From NCBI RefSeq assembly GCF_004123675.1, contig NZ_CP035417.1, positions 1,541,501-1,605,500 on the forward strand: a DNA stretch of 64,000 bases, written 5' to 3'. Both the position numbers and the translations under genes were made by a program. The notes under the pieces were generated by a model that ran no database searches, was not told the DNA's origin, and saw only the letters and a list, made by a program, of their open reading frames with translations. Origin of the DNA: Leisingera sp. NJS204 (GTDB lineage Bacteria > Pseudomonadota > Alphaproteobacteria > Rhodobacterales > Rhodobacteraceae). Of the stretch, positions 26,713 to 35,150 are shown piece after piece. Positions within the stretch are counted from its first letter, which is position 1; each line of letters starts with the position of its first letter.

Positions 26713-27273
26713 TCAAATTCCACGCAGCAGCGCAGCGACACCGGTGCGGGCAATCTCGGACAGGCCAAGCGGACGCATCAGATCGGCAAAGGCGTCGATC
26801 TTTTCCGGCGCGCCGGTGATCTCGAAAACAAAGCTGTTCAGCGTGCTGTCAACCACATTGGCACGGAAGATATCCGCCAGCCGCAGCGCCTCGACGCGTT
26901 TTTCGCCTTCACCGGCGACCTTGAGGATCGCCAGCTCGCGCTCTACGGCCACGCCTTCGACGGTCAGGTCATGCACGTCGCGCACCGAAACGATCCGGCC
27001 CAGCTGGGCCTTGATCTGTTCAATCACCTGCGGGGTGCCGGTGGTGACGATGGTGATGCGCGATAGATGGCCGGTATGATCAACTTCGGCCACGGTCAGG
27101 CTTTCAATGTTGTAACCGCGGCCCGAGAACAGCCCGATGACACGGGCGAGAACACCGGGTTCGTTTTCCACCAGAACCGCAATTGTGTGCCGCTCCTGCA
27201 CATCCGAAAACGTCGGGCGCAGGTTATAGGCGGAATGGCGGGTGGAGCCTTTTTTAATATGCAGGGCAGACAT
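26713..27273 (-). CDS. ilvH: Acetolactate synthase small (regulatory) subunit
   Basis: 186 residues from the ATG at 27273. An N-terminal ACT domain (HTIAVLVENEPGVLARVIGL, then FSGRGYNIESLTVAEVDHTG) binds valine for feedback control; the C-terminal ALS_ss_C domain contains VERELAILKV and AFADLMRPLGLSEIARTG. It activates IlvB and gives it valine sensitivity in branched-chain amino acid synthesis. It lies 86 nt behind ilvB, with two overlapping palindromes in between, and is followed by a strong terminator. Confidence 0.95.
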   Translation of the reverse strand: MSALHIKKGSTRHSAYNLRPTFSDVQERHTIAVLVENEPGVLARVIGLFSGRGYNIESLTVAEVDHTGHLSRITIVTTGTPQVIEQIKAQLGRIVSVRDVHDLTVEGVAVERELAILKVAGEGEKRVEALRLADIFRANVVDSTLNSFVFEITGAPEKIDAFADLMRPLGLSEIARTGVAALLRGI

Positions 27274-27298
27274 GTCGTGCCTTTCTCTCGTATGTCGC

Positions 27299-27347
27299 TG
27301 CCAGGAAAATTCGAATTTTCCTGGCAAATTTCTTCGAAGAAATTTGC
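27299..27347. repeat. Two overlapping perfect palindromes between ilvB and ilvH
   Basis: A 28-bp palindrome (27299-27326, arms TGCCAGGAAAATTC / GAATTTTCCTGGCA) overlaps a 24-bp palindrome (27324-27347, arms GCAAATTTCTTC / GAAGAAATTTGC). Both are perfect and AT-rich in a GC-rich genome. Transcribed, they would form stable hairpins in the ilvB-ilvH spacer. Confidence 0.85.
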
Positions 27348-27359
27348 GGCGCTGCCGCG

Positions 27360-29111
27360 TTACACCAGCACTGCGCCGCCGGCCTGGATAACGCCTTGCG
27401 TATCGGCCTCGCCCAGCAGCATCTCATTATGCGCCTTGCCTGACGGGATCATCGGGAAGCAGTTCTCGTGCTTTTCCACCAGGCAATCAAAGATCACCGG
27501 CCCGTCGAATTCGATCATTTCCATGATCGCATCATCCAGGTCCTTGGGATCGCTGACACAGATGCCCTTGGCGCCGAAAGCCTCGGCGAGTTTCACAAAA
27601 TCGGGCAGCGATTCCGACCAGCTGTGCGAGTAGCGCTCGCCGTGCAGCAGTTCCTGCCACTGGCGCACCATGCCCAGGCGCTCGTTGTTGAGGATGAATT
27701 GTTTCACCGGCAGGCGGAACTGCATCGCGGTGCCCATCTCCTGCATGTTCATCAGCCAGGAGGCTTCGCCCGCGACGTTGATCACCAGCGCGTCCGGATG
27801 CGCCATCTGGGCGCCGATCGAGGCCGGAAAACCATAACCCATGGTGCCAAGCCCGCCCGAGGTCATCCAGCGGTTCGGATCCTCGAAATTCAGGTATTGC
27901 GCCGCCCACATCTGGTGCTGACCGACCTCGGTGGTGATGTAGCGGTCATGGCCCTTGGTCAGCTCTTCCAGGCGCTGCAGCGCATATTGCGGTTTGATGG
28001 TCTTTTCCGAATTCCTGAAGTCCAGGCAGTTCACCGCGCGCCATTCGTCGATCTGTTTGTGCCATTTGGCCAGCGCCTCGCGGTTCACCTTGCGGCCGCG
28101 CGACTTCCAGACCTTCAGGATGTCTTCCAGAACATGCGCCACATCGCCCACGATCGGGATATCGACCCGGATCACCTTGTTGATCGAGGAGGGGTCGATA
28201 TCGATATGCGCCTTCTTCGAGTTCGGGCTGAAGGCGTCGATCTTGCCGGTAATGCGGTCGTCAAAGCGGGCGCCGATATTGATCATCAGATCACAGCCGT
28301 GCATCGCCATGTTGGCCTCATACAGCCCGTGCATCCCCAGCATTCCCAGCCAGTTTTTGCCCGAGGCCGGATAGGCGCCCAGCCCCATCAGGGTTGAGGT
28401 CACCGGGATGCCGGTACCGTCCACCAGTTCGCGCAGCAATTGGCTGGCGGCATTGCCGGAGTTGATCACGCCGCCGCCGGTATAGAACACTGGGCGTTCA
28501 GCGGTCTCAAGGGCTGCAACCAGTTCAGTGATCTCCTCCATGTCGCCTTTGACTTGCGGCTGATAATGGGAGGCGGCGGGTTTAGGCCCGTTATAAGTGC
28601 CGTTTGCAAACTGCACGTCTTTGGGAATGTCGACCAGAACCGGACCGGGACGGCCCGAGGTGGCGACATGAAAGGCTTCGTGCAGGGTGCCGGCCAGCGC
28701 ATCGGTGTCCTTGACCAGCCAGTTGTGCTTGGTGCAAGGGCGGGTGATGCCGACGGTATCGGCTTCCTGAAAGGCGTCCGAGCCGATCATGAAGGTCGGC
28801 ACCTGGCCGGTCAGAACCACCAGCGGGATGGAATCAAGCAAGGCGTCCGTCAAGCCGGTCACCGCATTGGTGGCACCGGGGCCCGAGGTCACCAGCACAA
28901 CGCCGGGTTTGCCGGTGGAGCGGGCATAGCCCTCGGCGGCGTGCACCGCGCCCTGTTCGTGGCGCACCAGCACGTGGCGGATGTCGTTTTGCAGAAAGAT
29001 CTCGTCATAGATCGGCAGCACGGCGCCGCCTGGGTATCCGAAGACTACATCCACACCCTGATCCTTCAGGGCTTGGACAACCATCTTTGCGCCGGTCATT
29101 TCACGTGTCAT
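27360..29111 (-). CDS. ilvB: Acetolactate synthase large (catalytic) subunit
   Basis: 583 residues. ThDP-dependent: condenses two pyruvates to acetolactate, or pyruvate with 2-oxobutyrate, in the valine/leucine/isoleucine pathway. The catalytic Glu that activates ThDP is in VRHEQGAVHAAEGYARSTG. The central FAD-binding domain has VTSTLMGLGAYP and MHGLYEANMAMHGCDL. The ThDP/Mg motif reads NVAGEASWLMNMQEMGTA with GE where most family members have GD, then FILNNERLGMVRQWQ. The operon is ilvB-ilvH behind an attenuator leader. Confidence 0.96.
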   Translation of the reverse strand: MTREMTGAKMVVQALKDQGVDVVFGYPGGAVLPIYDEIFLQNDIRHVLVRHEQGAVHAAEGYARSTGKPGVVLVTSGPGATNAVTGLTDALLDSIPLVVLTGQVPTFMIGSDAFQEADTVGITRPCTKHNWLVKDTDALAGTLHEAFHVATSGRPGPVLVDIPKDVQFANGTYNGPKPAASHYQPQVKGDMEEITELVAALETAERPVFYTGGGVINSGNAASQLLRELVDGTGIPVTSTLMGLGAYPASGKNWLGMLGMHGLYEANMAMHGCDLMINIGARFDDRITGKIDAFSPNSKKAHIDIDPSSINKVIRVDIPIVGDVAHVLEDILKVWKSRGRKVNREALAKWHKQIDEWRAVNCLDFRNSEKTIKPQYALQRLEELTKGHDRYITTEVGQHQMWAAQYLNFEDPNRWMTSGGLGTMGYGFPASIGAQMAHPDALVINVAGEASWLMNMQEMGTAMQFRLPVKQFILNNERLGMVRQWQELLHGERYSHSWSESLPDFVKLAEAFGAKGICVSDPKDLDDAIMEMIEFDGPVIFDCLVEKHENCFPMIPSGKAHNEMLLGEADTQGVIQAGGAVLV

Positions 29112-29151
29112 CTGCTTTTTGCTCCAATTGGCGGCATCGTCCGTTACGCAT

Positions 29152-29181
29152 AAAAAAAGCCCCCGATTTCAAGTCGGAGGC
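29152..29181 (-). terminator. ilvBH attenuator terminator
   Basis: Minus-strand hairpin GCCTCCGA / TCGGGGGC (8 pairs, one G-U) with loop CTTGAAA, followed by seven T. It lies between the leader peptide and ilvB. A competing 9-bp pairing exists between GCGCATGGG near the leader stop (29222-29214) and CCCATGCGC (29188-29180), which overlaps the terminator's first arm and would act as antiterminator when ribosomes stall on the leader. Confidence 0.85.
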
Positions 29182-29206
29182 GCATGGGTTCGATTATGGT
29201 TTACCG

Positions 29207-29254
29207 TTACCGGCCCATGCGCTTGGTTCCTACGATTACGACTAGGGTGGTCAC
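29207..29254 (-). CDS. ilvL: ilvBH leader peptide
   Basis: 15-residue peptide MTTLVVIVGTKRMGR started by GTG (29254) behind AAGGAG with 9-nt spacing; a second GTG six nt earlier would add VA. It carries one Leu, three Val and one Ile in a row, the amino acids whose synthesis the operon serves. The codons for KRMGR contain the arm that pairs to form the antiterminator. Starvation for Val/Ile/Leu should stall the ribosome upstream of that arm and let the antiterminator form; normal translation to the stop would cover it and allow termination. The peptide is too short for standard gene callers. Start codon choice is inferred. Confidence 0.82.
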   Translation of the reverse strand: MTTLVVIVGTKRMGR

Positions 29255-29514
29255 GGCCACAGGCTCCTTCTTGCGTTGCGGGCGACATTATGGGCGCTGG
29301 ACAGGGGCGTCAACCGCCAAAGGTATCAAAAAAGCGCTGTGCGGGGACATTTTCTTGCTTGAGGCCTGGGTGCAGCGACATTTCCGCGAAGGCAGAGGGG
29401 CGCAGTGATGCGGAATCGTTCAAAACCGGCACGCCGGTGTCCCGTTTTTGCAAGATCAGCAGATTTTCCGCGGGCAGGCTTAACTCAAAAGAGCGCACAG
29501 GGAAGGATGCGAAA

Positions 29515-30366
29515 ATGGTTCAACTTTCTGATCTGGTCGATTTGGGGCGTTATCCGATCGACCGGCCCGGCTCCGAAGCTTTTGCGCGGCTGATTGCGGA
29601 TCTGCAGCGCGATCTGGGGGCGGATGGCTGTGCGGTGCTGCCGGGATTTGTGCATCAGGACGGTATTGCCATGCTGGCTGCTGAAGCCGATGCGGTGGCG
29701 GAGAACGGCCACAAATCTTTCAGCCGCACCAATGCCTATTTCTCCAAAGACGACCCGGCGCTGCCGGAAACCCACCCGGTGCGCCAATTTTATGACCGCT
29801 CCAACGCCTTTATTCCGGCGGATAACTTCGGTGCGGACAGCCCGCTGCGCGCCATTTATGAGTTTTCCGGTTTCATGCCCTTCATCCGCACCGCTCTGGG
29901 GGAGCCAGAGGACCGGTTTTTCCGCTATGACGATCCGCTGGCCGATGTGATCATCAACATGGTCGAGGAGGGGCAGGGCTTTCCCTGGCATTTCGACACC
30001 AACAATTACACGGTGACACTGGCGATCCAAAACGGCGAGGCGGGCGGCGATTTCGAATATGCTCCGATGCTGCGCACCCCAGCGGATGAGAATTATGACG
30101 GCGTGGCGCGGGTGCTGGCGGGCGGTTCGCCGCTGGTGCGCAAACTGGTGCTGCAGCCCGGAGACTTGCAGATTTTCCGCGGCCGCTATTCGCTGCACCG
30201 GGTCGCCCCTGTCGAGGGTCCGCGCAGGCGCTTTGTCGGTATCTTCTCCTTTGTCGAAAAGGAAGGCATGTGCGGCGGGGTTGAGCGCACCAAGCAGCTT
30301 TATGGCCGGGTACTGCCGCGGCATTACGAACGTGAAGGCCTGCGCGCTGACGCGTTGCGGGATTGA
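29515..30366 (+). CDS. Non-haem Fe(II)/2-oxoglutarate oxygenase (HalD/BesD-like family, hydroxylase-type)
   Basis: 283 residues; ATG with GGAAGG before it. The facial triad is visible: H159-F-D161 in FPWHFDTNNYTVTL and His228 in GRYSLHRVAPVEG, followed by an Arg-rich strand RRRFVGIFSF for 2-oxoglutarate. The fold and spacing resemble the HalD/BesD-type amino-acid halogenases, but those have Gly in place of the Asp; with HxD intact this protein should hydroxylate or desaturate rather than halogenate. The substrate (perhaps a free amino acid or small amine) is not readable. The gene stands alone, downstream of the divergent ilv leader region. A long upstream in-frame extension is not supported by a ribosome site. 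Confidence 0.8.
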   Translation: MVQLSDLVDLGRYPIDRPGSEAFARLIADLQRDLGADGCAVLPGFVHQDGIAMLAAEADAVAENGHKSFSRTNAYFSKDDPALPETHPVRQFYDRSNAFIPADNFGADSPLRAIYEFSGFMPFIRTALGEPEDRFFRYDDPLADVIINMVEEGQGFPWHFDTNNYTVTLAIQNGEAGGDFEYAPMLRTPADENYDGVARVLAGGSPLVRKLVLQPGDLQIFRGRYSLHRVAPVEGPRRRFVGIFSFVEKEGMCGGVERTKQLYGRVLPRHYEREGLRADALRD

Positions 30367-30559
30367 TTGCTGCTTGACCCTTTGGCGGCAAGGGCACCTT
30401 GAACCCATGGGGATCCGCAGTTTGAGCGCGATTGGCAGCCGCCCGTTCCGCACAGACATGGTTCCGCTCCAATACGCCAAGCGTTTCTAAGGGCGGCTGC
30501 AGCAGAATTTCAAGGATCAGCGGCGGTTCCGCCATCGGCAGGAGCGGGAACGGGCAAGC

Positions 30560-30914
30560 CTTCCGGCAAGTGCGGTCGCGGTCTTTTCCAGGGCAGCAAC
30601 CCGCATGAGACCGGCACCACGCGGTTCAGCGGCATCGCCATCCTGCAAGACGTTCTGAAGGCTTCCTGCACCACACGTCGGCCATTATTAACGGCGCTTC
30701 GGACCTTCACCACATGGCGGAGACCGTCACCCGGCCGGGGCAGTTTGATGCCGCGCTGGAACGCGCATTGGGCCGCACCGGCGGATATGCGCAAGTTACG
30801 ACCTGGAACTTCCGGGACAATTGCCTGCAGATCGGCGCGTCGGATCTTGAACAGAAGATCTGGGAAATCTATGCCCAGACAGGTTTCCCGCAGCGGCGGT
30901 TTTTATCCAGGTGA
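30560..30914 (+). pseudogene. Remnant of an unknown gene
   Basis: Two coherent coding stretches lie in different frames: GRGLFQGSNPHETGTTRFSG, then IAILQDVLK, and after a shift near 30650 GFLHHTSAIINGASDLHHMA running through WNFRDNCLQIGASDLEQK to RRFLSR and a stop at 30914. The join reads like one protein with a frameshift. No family was recognised. The region from 30367 to about 30560 has no convincing gene; it may hold the decayed 5' part. Confidence 0.4.
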
Positions 30915-30996
30915 TCCGGCAATGGGCCGATGCCGGGCGCCCTGGGGGAGGGCACCCGGCCAGCCGGGCACAACATTGTTGCAGCAATGCCGAGGA

Positions 30997-31986
30997 TTAC
31001 TCCGTCAGCGCGTTGTGCCCGAAATAGAGGAACTCCTTATCCATCCCCTGAACATCCGCGGCGGCCAGCGACAGCGACGCATTGTCCAGCATCTTAAAGC
31101 TTTTCTGATCCTTCACCCAGGCATCCGCCGGTTGCAGGGTCGACAGCGTATAGGTCGTGGTCTCCGACAAGTAGTGGGTGGGGATCACCACCTTGGGCTG
31201 GATCCGCTCAACCAGTGCATTGGCTTGGGCATAGGACAGGATGTGTTCGGAGCCATCCACTGGCAGGGTCAGCACATCAATCCGGCCAATGGCATCCCAG
31301 AACCCGTCTGCCGGGTCAGGCCGGTTGTCGCCCCAGATCAGCGTGCGGATGCCGCCGGTTTCCACCACGTAGGTCACCATATCCATATGGCCCGGGTTAT
31401 TGGGCGGGCAGGCCTCAACCCCGAATTCGGCCAGCGCATCAGTCCACGGATACCAGCCCGGCGCCACGCAGGCGTGTTTGTCGGCGTAGCCGGTGATCTT
31501 CATGTCGGCGAACTCGAATGTGCCTACCATCCGGTCCAGCACCATGGTTGATTGCGGCCGGTCAATGGCGTCGTGATCAAAATGGGTGTGGGTGGACATG
31601 GTGATGTCAACCAGTGTCTCCGGGAATTTCTGCTTGAACCACAGCCCCCACGCGCCCGACGGATCATCGCGCCACGGGTCGAACAGGATCGAGGTGCCGC
31701 CGGGTGAGGTGATCTTAAAGGCGCAATGGCCGTAGAAATCGATTTTGACCTCGCCATCGGTGAATGACCCTGCGTTCTGCAGGTCGATCACATGGTTGTT
31801 GTTGCCGGGCTGCAGCCAGTCGGTGGATTGCGCCTGGGCGCTGGTACTGCCCAGAAGGCTGGCGGCAGTGCCCACACCTGCGGCACCTGCCGCCGCAAAG
31901 AAACTGCGCCGCGACAGCCCCGGTGCCAGATCATCTTTGCGCCCGTCCAGCCTCACCGGATCGAGGTTTTTCCTTTGCTCATCCAT
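30997..31986 (-). CDS. Tat-exported metallo-beta-lactamase-fold hydrolase
   Basis: 329 residues from the ATG behind GGGAG. Twin-arginine signal SRRSFFAAAGAAGVG, cleavage probably after SAQAQ. Metallo-beta-lactamase fold with the metal motif THTHFDHDAI (H-x-H-x-D-H), YGHCAFKI near the start, and later His/Asp residues in GDNRPD and PTHYLSE. It resembles the UlaG-like/L-ascorbate lactonase-type MBL group more than RNase Z or glyoxalase II. The substrate is unknown; export folded by Tat suggests cofactor loading in the cytoplasm and action in the periplasm. Single-gene unit. Confidence 0.82.
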   Translation of the reverse strand: MDEQRKNLDPVRLDGRKDDLAPGLSRRSFFAAAGAAGVGTAASLLGSTSAQAQSTDWLQPGNNNHVIDLQNAGSFTDGEVKIDFYGHCAFKITSPGGTSILFDPWRDDPSGAWGLWFKQKFPETLVDITMSTHTHFDHDAIDRPQSTMVLDRMVGTFEFADMKITGYADKHACVAPGWYPWTDALAEFGVEACPPNNPGHMDMVTYVVETGGIRTLIWGDNRPDPADGFWDAIGRIDVLTLPVDGSEHILSYAQANALVERIQPKVVIPTHYLSETTTYTLSTLQPADAWVKDQKSFKMLDNASLSLAAADVQGMDKEFLYFGHNALTE

Positions 31987-32249
31987 TGGTTCTGTCTCCC
32001 TGGTGTTTTCCGGCCGCCGCATTGGTGCAGCGATGCAATCAGGCTAGACAGGGTTGGACGTCAGGGGTGCCCCGGAAGAATATGGGGTAAATATGGGGGG
32101 CGGCCCCATAACAAGCGGCCGGAGGCCTGTGGCGGGTCTTTGCTGCGGGGAAATCCGGGCCTTGGCGCCATCTCCGGATTCTGGCAGCTTGTCAGGAAAC
32201 AAGTCCGGCGCAACCGGGCTGTAAAACAAACATCGGAACGGGCAGCAGC

Positions 32250-33398
32250 ATGGATATCACACGGCGTCATTTTGGATTTGGTCTTGCGGCTTTCGGACTG
32301 ACCGCCTGCAGCAGTACGGTGCCGTCTGGCAGCGGCTCCAGCGGCGCAACCGGCCTGCCCGCAGACCTGCGCCCGGCGCCCAATGCGGGCTATGATGCCT
32401 GGGTTGCTGCCTTTCGCATCCGGGCAGAAGCGCGCGGCATTTCCCAATCTACCCTGCGCGCAGCGTTCCGCGGTGCGGGCTACCTGCCCGGCGTTGTCAA
32501 ACGCGACCGCAACCAGACCGAATTCAAGCGCACGCTGGAGGATTACCTTTCTATCGCCGTTTCGGACGAGCGCCTGTCCAAAGGCCGCGCCGCCTTTGCC
32601 CGGCATCAGTCCACCTTGCGGGCGCTGGAGCGCGCTTACGGCGTTGATGCGGAAATCATCTGCGCAATCTGGGGGCTGGAGAGTTTTTACGGTGAGCGCC
32701 GCGGCAATGTGCCGGTGATCTCGGCCACGTCAACGCTGGCCTATGACGGACGCCGCGGAGCGTTCTTTGAAAAACAGCTGATTGCAGCGCTGAAGATCCT
32801 GCAAAACGGCGATACCACGCCTGCGCGGATGACCGGCAGCTGGGCTGGCGCGATGGGGCATACCCAGTTCATCCCGACATCTTATCAGGCCTTTGCGGTT
32901 GATTTCACTGGTGACGGACGCCGCGACATCTGGTCCGAGGATCCCAGCGACGCGCTGGCCTCCACCGCGGCCTATCTGCAGCGCAATGGCTGGACCCGCG
33001 GGCAGAAATGGGGCGGCGAGGCCGGGGCGCCGGGAACCCCCGCAGGCCGAACCCTGCAGCCGCAGGCGGGCGGACCGAAGTTCCTGGTCACTGGAAACTT
33101 TAATGCGATCAAGCGCTACAACAACTCGGATTCCTATGCGATCGGGGTGGGCCATCTGGCTGACCGTATCGCAGGCGGGGGCCCGCTGCGCGCCAGTTTC
33201 CCGCCGGACCGATACGGGCTGACCAAGGATGACCGCATCCTGCTGCAAAAACGCCTGACGGCCAAAGGGTTCGATACCGGCGGCGCCGACGGTGTGCTGG
33301 GACCGAAAAGCCGTGCTGCCATCAGCGGCTTTCAGTCCAGCCGCGGATTGCCCGCAACAGGTGATCCGTCGCAGGCGCTGCTCAGCCGCCTCAGATAA
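32250..33398 (+). CDS. Lytic murein transglycosylase B-type lipoprotein with peptidoglycan-binding domain
   Basis: 382 residues. The N-terminus has a twin-Arg and a lipobox (LTAC, Cys20), so membrane-anchored. The SLT_2/MltB catalytic domain covers about residues 45-310; the catalytic Glu is in AIWGLESFYGERRGNVPVIS, and MGHTQFIPTSYQAFAVDF is the family signature. The C-terminal PG_binding_1 domain (about residues 320-382) has LTAKGFDTGGADGVLGPKSR and AAISGFQSSRGLPATG. It cleaves the MurNAc-GlcNAc bond leaving 1,6-anhydroMurNAc, during wall turnover. It stands alone, convergent with the GAF-LuxR gene (5 bp between stops). Confidence 0.93.
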   Translation: MDITRRHFGFGLAAFGLTACSSTVPSGSGSSGATGLPADLRPAPNAGYDAWVAAFRIRAEARGISQSTLRAAFRGAGYLPGVVKRDRNQTEFKRTLEDYLSIAVSDERLSKGRAAFARHQSTLRALERAYGVDAEIICAIWGLESFYGERRGNVPVISATSTLAYDGRRGAFFEKQLIAALKILQNGDTTPARMTGSWAGAMGHTQFIPTSYQAFAVDFTGDGRRDIWSEDPSDALASTAAYLQRNGWTRGQKWGGEAGAPGTPAGRTLQPQAGGPKFLVTGNFNAIKRYNNSDSYAIGVGHLADRIAGGGPLRASFPPDRYGLTKDDRILLQKRLTAKGFDTGGADGVLGPKSRAAISGFQSSRGLPATGDPSQALLSRLR

Positions 33399-33403
33399 CC
33401 GGG

Positions 33404-34372
33404 CTACCCGGCAGAATTCAGCGCGATCAGGTGCTGGCGCAGGTTCTCGCGCCGGCTGAGGCCCAGCTTCTGGCGGATGTTGTTGCGGTGAAAGTCGATG
33501 GTGCTGGTCTCGCGGCCCAGGGTGGCCGCGATCTCCTTGGTGGTGCGGCCCATCATGATCAGCTGCATGATCTCAGTCTCCGCAGGTGTCAGTTGCTCCA
33601 GCGTTTCCGCCAGCTTGGAGGACAGGCTTGAGGTGATGTTCTTCAGATTATCCTCGACCATCTGCAAATAGGCGCTTTGCAACTCCCGGTCCGCATCCAG
33701 ATGCCGCAGCTTGGCCACATAGGGCAGCACCATGCCCTTAATCTGCTGCTCGATCTGCTGCTCACTCTCTTGGCGCGAGGCCTCCACATTGTCGATCAGC
33801 ACCCGCAATGCGGTATTGGCATCCTCCAATGCTTTGGTGCGGCGTTTGATGGTGTCTTCGCGCGCCCGCACGGTCTCACGCAGCTCGGCCTGGGCCTGTT
33901 TGCGCTGGGCGACCTCCAGCAGCAGCGCCAGATCGCCCTCGACCACCCGGCAGAATTCCTGCAGGCCTTTGCGGAACATCAGGGCGCGTTTGTTGCGGCG
34001 GGTGTCGAGCACGCAGATGGTGCCGTAAACCTCGCCGTCCGGCCATTTGATCGGATAGCCGATGTAGAAGGACATGGCGTGCTCCATGTCCTCGTTGTCC
34101 TGCCAGCGGGGATCGCATCGGGCGTCCTCAACCACCAGTTCGCCGTCGGTCTCAAACACGCCGAAACAATAGAGTTTTTCATTCAGGTGGTACTTGCGGC
34201 CGGGGTAATAGGGATTGTTTTCCGCCGCGTTCGAGACTTTGACCCGGTGATCCAGATCCACGGTTGCCATGATCAATGCGGCGGGCACATCGGTCAGCTC
34301 GGCCACCAGATCCACCACCCGCTGCCATTTGGCCTGGGTTTCAGGTGTGATCGGGGGTTTGTCCGTCGTCAT
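33404..34372 (-). CDS. GAF-domain LuxR-type regulator
   Basis: 322 residues; AAGGAG before the ATG. GAF domain (residues about 15-160: DVPAALIMATVDLDHRVKVS, YCFGVFETDGELVVEDAR, GYPIKWPDGEVYGTICVLD), then a long coiled coil (about 165-240, QKQAQAELRETVRAREDTI and on), then a GerE/LuxR helix-turn-helix at the C-terminus (LTPAETEIMQLIMMGRTTKE, HRNNIRQKLGLSRREN). It is downstream of the NarL-type response regulator and sensor kinase, in the same direction, so it likely belongs to the control circuit for the TRAP transporter; what GAF binds is unknown. Confidence 0.85.
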   Translation of the reverse strand: MTTDKPPITPETQAKWQRVVDLVAELTDVPAALIMATVDLDHRVKVSNAAENNPYYPGRKYHLNEKLYCFGVFETDGELVVEDARCDPRWQDNEDMEHAMSFYIGYPIKWPDGEVYGTICVLDTRRNKRALMFRKGLQEFCRVVEGDLALLLEVAQRKQAQAELRETVRAREDTIKRRTKALEDANTALRVLIDNVEASRQESEQQIEQQIKGMVLPYVAKLRHLDADRELQSAYLQMVEDNLKNITSSLSSKLAETLEQLTPAETEIMQLIMMGRTTKEIAATLGRETSTIDFHRNNIRQKLGLSRRENLRQHLIALNSAG

Positions 34373-34442
34373 AGCGCGTCTCCTTAGCCCGGGAGGCTAG
34401 GGCAGGGGCGGCACATCACAAAGGCAAAATTGCGGGAGAGGA

Positions 34443-35087
34443 TCAGAACCCGGCCCCGGTCCCCTGCAGCACGCCATGCTCCAGCGCGTATCGCGTCAAG
34501 CCGGCGGTGGAGGAAATGCCCAGCTTGCGTTTGATGTTCTTGCGGTGCGTCTCAACGGTTCTGACCGAGATATCAAGCGCTTGGGCGACTTCCTTGTTGG
34601 ACTTCCCCTGTGCCAGCTCCAGCAGGATGGTCTGTTCCCGGCCCGTGAGCGCTTCGCGGCTGTCGCCGCCCTTGGGCTTCAGCGAACCCGCGGCCCCGGT
34701 GCAAAGATAGGTCTGCCCCTTCATCACCGCATCAACGGCCTGTTTGATCTCTTCTGTGGGCACATCCTTGAGCACATACCCCATGGCGCCATGGCTGAGC
34801 GCGGTGGAGATATATTCGGCGCTGTCATGCATCGACAGGATCAGGATGCGGGTGCCGGGGTGTTGTTCCAGAATGATCTCGGTCGCGCTCAGCCCGCCAA
34901 GATTGGGCATGTTCAGATCCATCAGCACCACATCCGGCGCCAAAGTGCCCATCTGTTCCACCGCGTCGCGCCCGTCAGTCAATGAGCCGACGACCTCGAT
35001 ATCATCATAGCTTTCCAGGATCGACTGGATGCCCTCGGCGACCATCGGGTGGTCATCCACGATCAGAACTTTCACAGGATCAGCCAT
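34443..35087 (-). CDS. NarL/FixJ-family response regulator
   Basis: 214 residues. Receiver domain with the acidic pair VDDHP and phosphoacceptor Asp57 in VVLMDLNMPNLGG, Thr/Ser near ILILSMHDS and Lys in YVLKDVP. C-terminal LuxR HTH (LTGREQTILLELAQGKSNKE, TVETHRKNIKRKLGISS). It is the partner of the histidine kinase 63 nt upstream. Two ATGs in tandem (35090, 35087) are possible starts. As it faces away from the TRAP genes, the shared intergenic region at 36579-36862 is the obvious target. Confidence 0.92.
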   Translation of the reverse strand: MADPVKVLIVDDHPMVAEGIQSILESYDDIEVVGSLTDGRDAVEQMGTLAPDVVLMDLNMPNLGGLSATEIILEQHPGTRILILSMHDSAEYISTALSHGAMGYVLKDVPTEEIKQAVDAVMKGQTYLCTGAAGSLKPKGGDSREALTGREQTILLELAQGKSNKEVAQALDISVRTVETHRKNIKRKLGISSTAGLTRYALEHGVLQGTGAGF

Positions 35088-35150
35088 CATCCCCCACAAG
35101 GCAGCTTTCCATCAATTGAGAGGCCCGCAAGCCGCCGCTCCTCCCCAGGT

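Noticed and set aside
29179-29222. tRNA-like hairpins near GGTTCGAT
   Set aside because: The GGTTCGA box is coincidental; the pairing is explained by the ilv attenuator and there is no acceptor stem or anticodon arm.
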